NCBI GenBank assembly: GCA_046728115.1
Contig: JBKPDW010000447.1
Coordinates: 1-5,430, forward strand
Origin: CAVSWN01 sp046728115
Lineage (GTDB): Bacteria > Acidobacteriota > Vicinamibacteria > Vicinamibacterales > CAVVIG01
Direction: 5' to 3'
Length of the DNA: 5,430 bases
In this document: positions 1 to 5,430 of the stretch, one piece after another
How positions within the stretch are numbered: the stretch's first letter is position 1
Layout of the letters: every line of letters begins with the position of its first letter
Made by a program: the position numbers and the translations under genes
Notes under the pieces: model-generated
Told to the model about the DNA's origin: nothing
The model's database searches: none
The model's input: only the letters and a program-made list of their open reading frames with translations

Positions 1-1097
1 TCGGGATGCGACGCGAACCAGGCGCCGCTCTCGGCCGTGCTGTTGTGGTGACCCGTCGTTCCAAGAAAGACGATCGTGCGGCGGCGCTGTACCTTCGGGA
101 TCTTCGCGAAATATTCCGCCAGGCCAATCATCGTCGCGACGCCGGCGGCGTTGTCGTTCGCGCCCTCGAACCAGCCGTCCCGATGCGCGACGACCAAGAC
201 CTGCTCGTCGGTCGTTCCCGGCAGGGTTCCCCAGACGGTGCCGCTCTTCAATCCTGCCGCGCGATCGATGTCGAGTTTGATCCTGACGTGGGGCGGGGCG
301 CCGGCGGCCGTCGCGTCGGCAATCAGATCGCGAGCCGAGAGGCCGTCCTTGAGACCCGTGGAAAACGTCGGCACCGAGCTGTTCACGGGATAGAACTGCG
401 TGCGCTCGTTGCCCGGAATGCCCTGGATGACGAAGATGGCGGCCGCACCACGCTCGCCGATGCGCCGGATGGCGTTGTCGGCGATCGGCGCATGACGCGA
501 GGCCGTGTCGGTGCTGTAGAAAAAGACCGCCTTGCCGCGCACGTCGCCCGCGAGCTTCAGGTCGGCGTCGCTTGCCATGCCGACGTACACCGCCTCGAGG
601 TCCAGGCCCTCGGGCGGCGTGCCGACCGCCTGATACGTCGGCTGCGCCGTGTCGATCGACAGCGTTTTGCCGTTCGCCGACAGCGTCACGCTCCACGAAC
701 GCGGCATCCACTGCGGCGGCAAATCGAAGTACTGCTCGTGGACATCGGAGAGTCCGATCTGCCGGAACTTCTCCATCATCCATCCGGCGTTCTCGGTGTC
801 CGCGGCCGTCCCGATGATCCGGCCCCAGTACTGCGGGTGACCGTTGTCGCGATACCGGCGCGAGATCGCCGTCAGATCGCTGACGAACCGCTTGAGGTGA
901 GCTCCATCGATCGCGGCGTAGCGCTCTTCGGACGGTGCGAGCCTCCAGCCCACCTCCGCGCTCCGAAGATGCGGCGGTTCAACGGGACCGGCGGCCGCCG
1001 GCCGCACGCGCGTGCCGTCGGGATTCTGCGCCGCCGGCACTTCGACGAGCAGGAGCGAAGCGATGGCAAGCACGAGGGCGATCGTCCGTCGCTGCAC
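1..1097 (-). CDS. Secreted M28-family metallopeptidase homologue with PA-like domain (C-terminus beyond the window)
   Basis: Probable exported zinc-aminopeptidase-type protein; 365 codons are visible and the gene runs off the left edge. The GTG start at 1097 is chosen because a perfect AGGAGG lies 6 nt upstream; an in-frame ATG at 1115 would sit on top of that site. Residues 1-23 form a signal peptide: basic MQRR, a hydrophobic stretch, then a VPAAQ cleavage region. Residues about 160-275 look like a protease-associated (PA) insert. The M28 core begins near 285, with AHRDGWF (His305, Asp307) and EGANDNAAG (Asp315) matching the family's first metal-binding His and bridging Asp. The next strand, VFLGTTGHH, puts His350-His351 where M28 peptidases normally carry the catalytic/metal-binding Glu-Glu pair. 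It lies 33 bp downstream of the catalase-like gene on the same strand, so co-transcription is likely. The fold assignment is firm; peptidase activity is uncertain because of the Glu-Glu replacement and the missing C-terminus. Confidence 0.85.
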   Translation of the reverse strand, partial: MQRRTIALVLAIASLLLVEVPAAQNPDGTRVRPAAAGPVEPPHLRSAEVGWRLAPSEERYAAIDGAHLKRFVSDLTAISRRYRDNGHPQYWGRIIGTAADTENAGWMMEKFRQIGLSDVHEQYFDLPPQWMPRSWSVTLSANGKTLSIDTAQPTYQAVGTPPEGLDLEAVYVGMASDADLKLAGDVRGKAVFFYSTDTASRHAPIADNAIRRIGERGAAAIFVIQGIPGNERTQFYPVNSSVPTFSTGLKDGLSARDLIADATAAGAPPHVRIKLDIDRAAGLKSGTVWGTLPGTTDEQVLVVAHRDGWFEGANDNAAGVATMIGLAEYFAKIPKVQRRRTIVFLGTTGHHNSTAESGAWFASHP

Positions 1098-1103
1098 GAG
1101 ACA

Positions 1104-1109
1104 CCTCCT
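1104..1109 (-). promoter_or_regulatory. Shine-Dalgarno site that fixes the GTG start of the peptidase gene
   Basis: The minus strand reads AGGAGG here, followed by 6 nt and then GTG at 1097-1095. This near-ideal spacing favours the GTG over the in-frame ATG at 1115-1113, which would leave the site inside the coding region. Confidence 0.75.
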
Positions 1110-1130
1110 CTGCATCGCTCGACGCCGATA

Positions 1131-2204
1131 TCACCGGACTTTCTGACGATTGATGCGCGTGGCCGTCGCCGGATCGTTGCGATCCTGCCGCCACGTCGGG
1201 TGCGTGAAATGAATGACGCAATCGCCGTTGTACGACACGACGGCGTTGTCGATCACGAGCGTCCCGATCCGCCGCCAGTTCCAGAACGTGCGGCGCACCC
1301 GGAACGGCGATCCCGATGTGGTCCCCTCGTCCGTGACGTCGATCGTGAACGTGAGCGTCCGCTTCGGGGTCGGATCGCCCCGATCGAAGATGTGAGCCAT
1401 GACCTCGTCGCGGATGTCGAGATCCGCACCGGGAATCACGGGCGTCTCCGCGGCAGCCAGCAGCTGCATGAACTGCGGCGCTCTGGTTGGCTCGCCGGCC
1501 GGTTTTCCCAGCTCCGCGATCGGATAGAGCTGCCGGATCGTGGGTTGATCGTCCACGCGCCGGAAGACGGAAGCGATCCTGATCAGCAGCGGCGCGGCTG
1601 GACCGCGGCGGAACACGGTCACGGGCGGCGCGTTCGACAGTTCGGCGGCATTGATGGACTCGGTCCACGCACCGCCGATGTCCTCCTGCGTGATGAAGTT
1701 TGCGGTTCGGAGCGGCTGGACGTGGTCCGGATCGGTCGTTGGAAAGAGCTTGCCGACCATCGCCAGCGATCGGATCTGGCCGCGCCGATTCCCTGCGCCC
1801 CCGCTGGAGTACCGCACGACTGCGAGCGCCGTGCTGCCGCCCGCGAAATAGCCTGAATACGGTGTGTCCGCCGTGATGTGCCAGCGCCCGACGAGGCAGA
1901 CGCCGTTGGGATGAAGCAGCCGCGTGAACCCTTTGCCATCCGGCCCCCACCGAAGATCGGCCGCGGAGTCGAGCGACCGCTCGGCCGCGCGCTCGAAGCG
2001 CGGAGGCTTGCCGATCGGCAGCAGGCCGCCGAACACGCTCTTGAGCGTCACATCCTGGGATGGCAGCGGTGGTTCGCCTTCACGGCCCCACACCTTCTGA
2101 TAGGGATTCGCGAACAGCGCATTGACCACATCGCGGAACCGTGAACCCGAGTACAAGCGATCTTCGTCGGTGTATTGCTCCATGCCGACTTCAAGCTCAG
2201 ACAT
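1131..2204 (-). CDS. Catalase-fold-like protein, cytoplasmic, function unknown
   Basis: 357-residue protein with no signal peptide or membrane segment. The stretch from residue 84 to 178 follows the order of conserved elements in the catalase barrel: RLLHPNGVCLVGRW (His98 where catalases have the distal haem His), DTPYSGYF, a VVRYSS strand (127-133) like the catalase VRFS motif, RSLAMVGKLF (145-154) like RGFAVKFY, then TTDPDH and RTANFI (166-171). I recall conserved hypothetical proteins with the HPNG, FPTTDP and TANF motifs belonging to the catalase-like superfamily. The catalase C-terminal RxxxY motif supplying the proximal haem Tyr is not seen; the C-terminus is aromatic (FWNWRR at 307-312, HFTHPTW at 332-338). 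Haem binding is therefore doubtful. The ATG at 2204 has only a weak purine-rich GGGGAT upstream. The gene is followed at 33 bp by the peptidase gene on the same strand. The CDS is firm; the fold is recognised from motifs only. Confidence 0.8.
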   Translation of the reverse strand: MSELEVGMEQYTDEDRLYSGSRFRDVVNALFANPYQKVWGREGEPPLPSQDVTLKSVFGGLLPIGKPPRFERAAERSLDSAADLRWGPDGKGFTRLLHPNGVCLVGRWHITADTPYSGYFAGGSTALAVVRYSSGGAGNRRGQIRSLAMVGKLFPTTDPDHVQPLRTANFITQEDIGGAWTESINAAELSNAPPVTVFRRGPAAPLLIRIASVFRRVDDQPTIRQLYPIAELGKPAGEPTRAPQFMQLLAAAETPVIPGADLDIRDEVMAHIFDRGDPTPKRTLTFTIDVTDEGTTSGSPFRVRRTFWNWRRIGTLVIDNAVVSYNGDCVIHFTHPTWRQDRNDPATATRINRQKVR

Positions 2205-2221
2205 TTGTGATCCCCGTGTGA

Positions 2222-2227
2222 ACTATA
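2222..2227 (-). promoter_or_regulatory. Possible -10 box for the catalase-like/peptidase operon
   Basis: The minus strand reads TATAGT (5 of 6 to TATAAT) 17 nt before the ATG at 2204. A GTGACA hexamer upstream is only 13 nt away, too close for a standard -35, so the assignment rests on the -10 alone. If used, transcription would begin roughly 10 nt before the start codon. Confidence 0.25.
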
Positions 2228-2441
2228 CCGCCAGAGCCGTTGTCACTGGTGTGTCGCGCAGATTTCCTGCGTATTCGCCATATTTTGTAGCCATCGCGAA
2301 GCGAGAAACTCTGTGGATGAGCGCTGACGGCGACCGACAGGCGAGACACCGGCCAGGCGGAGTCACTCGAGAGAACGGGTACTCATGCCCTCATTCGGCG
2401 AGCTGTGACGGAGTCGTTCGGCGACTATCGGTGAGGAGGTT

Positions 2442-2481
2442 CTGGCACAGAAGGGCGAACGTCGTGTTGCGACTGTGCCAG
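2442..2481. repeat. 9-bp perfect inverted repeat, 22-nt spacer
   Basis: CTGGCACAG at 2442-2450 is matched exactly by its reverse complement CTGTGCCAG at 2473-2481. It lies in the gene-free region about 240 bp upstream of the catalase-like gene. It could be an operator pair or an RNA hairpin. The long spacer and the lack of a U-run argue against a terminator. Confidence 0.5.
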
Positions 2482-2561
2482 TGCTGCGATTTCGGCCAGC
2501 GCTGTCGGCCATTCGACGCGGCGCCTGAAACGAACACGTCAGGCCAGACGATAGACGTTGC

Positions 2562-3680
2562 TCAGACAGGGTTCTCAATTCGATCGGATACGGGCACCCA
2601 TCGCCTCCCGCGCGGACCCGCGTACTCCGACTGCGGCCGAATGATGCGGTTGGTGCGCCGCTGCTCGAACGCGTGCGCGATCCATCCGCTCACACGGCTG
2701 ATGGCAAAGGTGGGCGTAAACAGTTCCACGTCGAATCCGAGACCGTGCAGCAGCAACGCGGTGTAGAACTCCACGTTGGTCTGCAGCCTTCGACCGGGTT
2801 TGTACACCTCGAGCAGCCGGAGCGCCTCCGCCTCGACGCTTCGAGCCAGGGCGTACAGCGCCATGTCCCCCGCGCGGGTGAACATCCGTTCAGCGGCCCT
2901 GGCGAGCACATCCGCTCGTGGATCCCGCACCTTGTAAACACGATGGCCGAAGCCCATCAGCTTTTCTCCGGCCTCGATCTTCCTGCGCAGCACCGATTCG
3001 GCATGGGAGGGATCCCCGATCTCGAACACCATGTCCAATGCAGGTCCGGGCGCTCCGCCATGAAGCGGGCCTTTGAGAGCGCCGAGGGCGCCGACGATCG
3101 CGGACACCAGATCCGACCCGGTCGACGTGATGACGCGCGCCGTGAACGTCGAGGCATTCAGCCCGTGATCGATCACCGTGTTGAGGTACGTTTCGAGCCC
3201 TCTCACCTGCTCCGGATCCGGAGCTTCGCCGCGCAGCATGTACAGGAAGTTCGCGGCGTGGCCAAGGTCGGTGCACGGCGCAACCGGCTCCAGACCGCGC
3301 CGCAGTCTCCAGTACGACGCGACGATCGTCGGCACGCGCGCGACGATGCCCGTCGCCTCCTCCGACACGAGCGAGAGCGTCTCGGCGGCCATGCGCAGGG
3401 CGTCCATCGCGTCGAGACCGCGATGGGCGCACTGGCGAAGCAACGCGACAGTCGAGTCCGGGATGCTGCGAACGGCCGCGAGCGCGCGACGGAATGTGTC
3501 GAGCTGGTCGGCGGACGGCAGATCGCCATGCCACAGCAGCCAGGTGGTTTCCTCGAACGTGGCGTGTTCGGCGAGCTGATCGACGTGATATCCCGCGATC
3601 ACGAGCTCGCCCCGCTCGCCGTCGACGTGGCTCAGTTGCGTGGTCGCCGCGACGACTCCTTCCAATCCGCCGGTTGCCAT
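2562..3680 (-). CDS. Citrate synthase, CitA type (type I, short form)
   Basis: Predicted cytoplasmic citrate (or 2-methylcitrate) synthase condensing oxaloacetate with acetyl- or another acyl-CoA. At 372 residues it has the usual length of the short Gram-positive/archaeal-like form. The family elements are in order: N-terminal SHVDGERGELVIAGY (17-31), DHGLNASTF (171-179, substrate His172), GPLHGGAP (204-211, catalytic His207), FGHRVYKVRDPRA (244-256, catalytic His246 and Arg255), TNVEFYTALLLHGLG (301-315), FTPTFAISRVSGWIAH (321-336, Arg329) and IIRPQSEYAG (346-355, Arg348). Position 304 is Glu where most citrate synthases have the catalytic Asp (NVDFY). I recall Bacillus subtilis CitA sharing both NVEFY and the FTPTF/SRxxGW region, so this is probably a CitA-like subgroup trait. 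The ATG at 3680 has no Shine-Dalgarno. The gene is divergent from the HTH-citrate synthase fusion, 54 bp away. Family assignment is very secure; acyl-CoA preference and activity level cannot be read from sequence. Confidence 0.95.
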   Translation of the reverse strand: MATGGLEGVVAATTQLSHVDGERGELVIAGYHVDQLAEHATFEETTWLLWHGDLPSADQLDTFRRALAAVRSIPDSTVALLRQCAHRGLDAMDALRMAAETLSLVSEEATGIVARVPTIVASYWRLRRGLEPVAPCTDLGHAANFLYMLRGEAPDPEQVRGLETYLNTVIDHGLNASTFTARVITSTGSDLVSAIVGALGALKGPLHGGAPGPALDMVFEIGDPSHAESVLRRKIEAGEKLMGFGHRVYKVRDPRADVLARAAERMFTRAGDMALYALARSVEAEALRLLEVYKPGRRLQTNVEFYTALLLHGLGFDVELFTPTFAISRVSGWIAHAFEQRRTNRIIRPQSEYAGPRGRRWVPVSDRIENPV

Positions 3681-3689
3681 GTTGGCAAC
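3673..3689. repeat. 7-bp inverted repeat across the citA-like start codon
   Basis: GTTGCCA (3673-3679) and TGGCAAC (3683-3689) are exact reverse complements separated by 3 nt. The repeat spans the citrate synthase ATG at 3680-3678. As DNA it could be an operator half of the divergent region; as RNA it would form a hairpin burying the start codon. Transcription starting close to the ATG would prevent the hairpin. Confidence 0.5.
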
Positions 3690-3715
3690 GTAGCCCGCAT
3701 GTATAATTCTGTCAA
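3687..3715 (-). promoter_or_regulatory. Putative promoter of the citrate synthase gene
   Basis: On the minus strand a perfect -35 hexamer TTGACA occupies 3715-3710. After exactly 17 nt comes TACGTT (3692-3687), a weak -10 with T, A and the final T conserved. Initiation about 7 nt further on would fall at or next to the ATG at 3680, giving a leaderless or nearly leaderless mRNA. That agrees with the missing Shine-Dalgarno. The -35 overlaps the 10-bp palindrome at 3712-3721. Confidence 0.45.
3702..3707 (+). promoter_or_regulatory. Consensus -10 box for the HTH-citrate synthase gene
   Basis: A perfect TATAAT lies 27 nt before the ATG at 3735. No good -35 is found at 16-18 nt; TTGGCA at 3682-3687 is only 14 nt away. 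Initiation would fall near 3714, giving a leader of about 20 nt made almost entirely of palindromic DNA and without a Shine-Dalgarno. Confidence 0.5.
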
Positions 3716-3734
3716 CGTTGATTGATTAATCAAT
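3712..3734. promoter_or_regulatory. Overlapping palindromes, probable operator of the divergent citrate synthase pair
   Basis: Two perfect palindromes share base 3721: TCAACGTTGA (3712-3721, 10 bp) and ATTGATTAATCAAT (3721-3734, 14 bp). The second abuts the ATG of the fusion gene, and the TTGATT half-site also occurs in a shifted direct copy (3718-3723, 3722-3727). The first overlaps the TTGACA -35 of the opposite gene and the predicted transcription start of the fusion gene. A dimeric DNA-binding protein bound here would be expected to affect both genes. The palindromes are plain in the sequence; that they form an operator, and that the neighbouring HTH protein binds them, is inference. Confidence 0.6.
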
Positions 3735-4940
3735 ATGAGTGACGACCGCCAACCCTGGATCGACGCACTGCAGGCCTCACGCCTGCTCGAGGTCAGCCGC
3801 GCCACGCTGTACGCCTACGTGAGCCGCGGGTTCGTCCGGTCCCAGGCCTCGCCCGGCTCGCCGCGGGAGCGGATGTACTCGCGCGACGATGTCGAGCGGC
3901 TGCGGCGGCGAACCGAGGAACGTCGCGCGCCGGATAAGGCGACAGCTCGTGCGCTGCAATGGGGCATGCCGATTCTGGAGTCATCGATCACGCTGATTGA
4001 CGGCCGCACACTCTACTACCGCGGGTTGGATGCGGGGATGCTGGCGCGTTCTCGATCGCTCGAGGAAGTGGCCGCGTTGATCTGGACGGGACGCCTCGAA
4101 GCAATCCGTGCGACGCCATCGCTCGGTCGCATTGCGGCGCCGGGATTGAACGCTCCGTTCGTGGCGCGTGCCCAATCGATGCTCGCTGCCACCGCTGCAC
4201 GCGACCCGCTTGCCATGGATCTTCGACTGGGGAGTGTTGCCATCACCGGCTCGAGGATCCTCCGGCTCCTGTTGAGGGCTGCCACGAAATCAGACCCAGG
4301 GGACTCGAGGGCCGACATCGCACTTGCACGGGACTGGAATGTCGGCACGCGCGGCGTGGATGTCATCCGTGCGGCGCTCGTGCTGTGCGCCGATCACGAA
4401 TTGAACGTCTCCTCCTTCACCGCGCGCTGCGTGGCATCGGCGGGCTCGCATCCCTACGCCGTCGTTATTGCCGGACTGGCCGCGCTCGAAGGGCCGAAGC
4501 ATGGCGGGGCAAGTGCCCGTGTGGAATCGATGCTCGAGTCGCTGCGGCGAGCCCACCCGCTGCGCGGCGCTGTGGAGGCACGGCTGCGCCGCGGCGAAGC
4601 GATCGACGGCTTCGGACACCCCCTGTACCGCGAAGGGGATCCGCGTGCACGGCTGCTTCTGGATCTACTCGGCAAGCGCTATGGGAAATCCGCTGACTAC
4701 GGCTTCGTCAGAGAGTTCGCCGAGGCGGCGACCAGTACGACCGGCGAACACCCGAACGTCGACTTCGCGCTTGCGGCCGTAGCCCGTGTCCTCAAGCTGC
4801 CGCCCGCGTCGCCTTTGATTCTCTTCGCCATCGGGCGGAGCGTCGGCTGGATTGGACATGCCATCGAGCAGTACGCGACGGGACAGCTGATTCGGCCGCG
4901 CGCCAAGTACGTCGGCATTCCACCAGCACAGCCTGGCTAG
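3735..4940 (+). CDS. Helix-turn-helix domain fused to a citrate synthase domain; probable metabolite-sensing regulator
   Basis: 401-residue, apparently cytoplasmic protein with two parts. Residues about 7-62 form an excisionase/MerR-like winged HTH: ALQASRLLEVSRATLYAYVS is the helix-turn-helix, followed by a wing with RERMYSRDDVERL. Residues about 79-396 are a citrate synthase domain: SSITLIDGRTLYYRG (83-97), ADHELNVSSFTAR (219-231, His221), EGPKHGGAS (252-260, catalytic His256), DGFGHPLYREGDPRA (291-305, catalytic His295 and Arg304), HPNVDFA (339-345, catalytic Asp343), GRSVGWIGH (367-375, Arg368) and LIRPRAKYVG (385-394, Arg387). All catalytic and oxaloacetate-binding positions appear retained. 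Departures are Lys for Leu in GPLHGG, Pro for Arg after the second His, and a shorter, poorly conserved segment at 121-205. It may bind substrate and may catalyse. It is divergent from the CitA-like gene across 54 bp of palindromic DNA. Database proteins of this HTH-plus-citrate-synthase type beside a second citrate synthase are familiar to me; I know of no experimental role. Confidence 0.9.
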   Translation: MSDDRQPWIDALQASRLLEVSRATLYAYVSRGFVRSQASPGSPRERMYSRDDVERLRRRTEERRAPDKATARALQWGMPILESSITLIDGRTLYYRGLDAGMLARSRSLEEVAALIWTGRLEAIRATPSLGRIAAPGLNAPFVARAQSMLAATAARDPLAMDLRLGSVAITGSRILRLLLRAATKSDPGDSRADIALARDWNVGTRGVDVIRAALVLCADHELNVSSFTARCVASAGSHPYAVVIAGLAALEGPKHGGASARVESMLESLRRAHPLRGAVEARLRRGEAIDGFGHPLYREGDPRARLLLDLLGKRYGKSADYGFVREFAEAATSTTGEHPNVDFALAAVARVLKLPPASPLILFAIGRSVGWIGHAIEQYATGQLIRPRAKYVGIPPAQPG

Positions 4941-4973
4941 GCGCCGCGAATGGGTACGTAGCGGTCTTGGCGT

Positions 4974-5430
4974 CTATTGGCCCGGGACCATGATGTGCGC
5001 GGTCGTCGTCCCCGCATTCATGATCCACGCGCCGCCCTGCCTGGGGTTGTCGGGGAGCCCGGTTGATTGCGTCGTGGCGCCCGGCACGGCGATGGTTATA
5101 TGGTGCGGTCGAGCGTGTTCGCGGTCGGGGCCCGACAGGATGTACCACACCGATCCGTACTCGGGCTTCACACGCGTTCCGTCCTTTTCCATCGAGTTGA
5201 GCATCGCCTCTGACTTGGCCCGCTCGCCTGCGGCCTCGGCCTTCTGGTTCTGAGCCTCCCGTTCCAGATTGGCGATGCTGGTGCATTGAATCGAGAACGG
5301 CTGCTGTTGAGGAAAGCCCGATCGGTCGTAGCAGACCAGGCGGTTCGTGCCCTTTCTCAGCGTGTCGTAGGTGGAGTCCGGTTTCCACTTGATGACGGTC
5401 GCCTGGTCTTTCAGACTGGCGGGGGCGGCG
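4974..5430 (-). CDS. Conserved hypothetical protein, probably exported (5' part beyond the window)
   Basis: The frame is open from the right edge to TAG at 4976-4974, giving 151 visible C-terminal residues; the start lies outside. An internal ATG at 5204 is unlikely to be the true start because the conserved-looking sequence continues upstream. In visible numbering: YDTLRKGTNRLVCYDRSG at 21-38 and IQC at 47-49 give two Cys that could pair outside the cytoplasm. An Ala/Glu/Lys-rich helical stretch covers about 53-80, GSVWYILSG lies at 92-100, and HHITIAVPGATTQSTGLP precedes the terminal GGAWIMNAGTTTAHIMVPGQ. I associate the LR-GTN--VC and AHIM-P pattern with secreted hypothetical proteins of Acidobacteriota and similar environmental bacteria. 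No function is known to me. It converges on the HTH-citrate synthase gene with a 33-bp gap (4941-4973) that shows no clear terminator, so read-through between them is possible. Confidence 0.75.
   Translation of the reverse strand, partial: AAPASLKDQATVIKWKPDSTYDTLRKGTNRLVCYDRSGFPQQQPFSIQCTSIANLEREAQNQKAEAAGERAKSEAMLNSMEKDGTRVKPEYGSVWYILSGPDREHARPHHITIAVPGATTQSTGLPDNPRQGGAWIMNAGTTTAHIMVPGQ

Larger units (their letters stand above)
2205..2561. other. Gene-free region between the citrate synthase stop and the catalase-like gene
   Basis: No convincing gene is seen in these 357 bp. Short open frames on both strands show no motif, lack a ribosome site, and one overlaps the citrate synthase 3' end. 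The region holds a 9-bp inverted repeat (2442-2450/2473-2481), a 6-bp hairpin 17 nt after the citrate synthase stop (GCCTGA at 2523-2528 with TCAGGC at 2539-2544, 10-nt loop) and an 8-bp palindrome CAGCGCTG at 2497-2504. The hairpin lacks a U-run, so it is not a typical intrinsic terminator. The right part probably holds the citrate synthase 3' end and the left part the downstream operon's promoter. Confidence 0.6.

Noticed and set aside
6..1856. 616-codon open frame on the plus strand opposite the peptidase and catalase-like genes
   Set aside because: It is an antisense shadow of high-GC coding DNA. Its product is Arg/Asp-rich low-quality sequence with no motif, and it spans the boundary of two well-supported minus-strand genes and their intergenic Shine-Dalgarno.
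2312..2320. DnaA-box-like TCATCCACA on the minus strand
   Set aside because: It is a single 8-of-9 match without neighbouring boxes, an AT-rich unwinding region or a dnaA/dnaN context; chance is sufficient.
2523..2544. Possible intrinsic terminator after the citrate synthase gene
   Set aside because: It is only a 6-bp stem with a 10-nt loop and no following U-run; recorded as a hairpin within the gene-free region rather than as a terminator.
2363..2578. 71-codon minus-strand open frame downstream of the citrate synthase
   Set aside because: It starts inside the citrate synthase 3' end in another frame, lacks a Shine-Dalgarno, and is Ser/Arg-rich without motifs.
2122..2766. 214-codon plus-strand open frame covering the gene-free region
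   Set aside because: It overlaps the ends of both flanking genes on the opposite strand, shows no family motif, has no clear ribosome site and has an implausible residue make-up.
2673..3725. 350-codon plus-strand open frame opposite the citrate synthase gene
   Set aside because: The minus strand encodes an unmistakable citrate synthase across the same span; the plus-strand product has no recognisable domain and runs into the divergent promoter region.
4941..4973. Bidirectional terminator between the convergent genes
   Set aside because: Short CGCC/GGCG and CCGC/GCGG matches are present but cannot stack into one good stem, and there is no T-run on either strand.

Overview
The window is GC-rich, tightly packed bacterial chromosome with no RNA gene, insertion sequence, CRISPR array or prophage signature. 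High GC and the gene mix (secreted M28/PA-type peptidase, catalase-like protein, secreted family ending in AHIMVPG, CitA-type citrate synthase) would suit a soil Acidobacteriota of the Vicinamibacteria type. That placement is inference from gene style and is weak.

Layout. Positions 1-2204 hold two minus-strand genes, probably one operon. A catalase-fold-like protein (2204 to 1131) is followed after 33 bp by a secreted M28-family peptidase homologue (GTG start at 1097), whose C-terminus lies beyond the left edge. Positions 2205-2561 are gene-free and hold a 9-bp inverted repeat. A minus-strand CitA-type citrate synthase (3680 to 2562) follows. A 54-bp divergent control region (3681-3734) separates it from a plus-strand gene (3735-4940) encoding a helix-turn-helix domain fused to a second citrate synthase domain. 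After a 33-bp convergent gap, the 3' part of a minus-strand gene for a conserved, probably exported protein (4974 to the right edge) closes the window.

The most interesting unit is the divergent citrate synthase pair. The free-standing enzyme has Glu where the citrate synthase family usually has its catalytic Asp, as I recall for Bacillus subtilis CitA. The DNA-binding fusion keeps the His/His/Asp positions and the oxaloacetate-binding arginines. The 54 bp between them carry overlapping perfect palindromes (10 and 14 bp), a consensus TATAAT on one strand, a consensus TTGACA on the other, and no Shine-Dalgarno for either gene. Citrate synthases are dimers, so a dimeric fusion would present two DNA-binding heads to palindromic DNA. 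I infer that the fusion is a metabolite-sensing regulator, possibly a still-active enzyme, controlling itself and its CitA-like partner.
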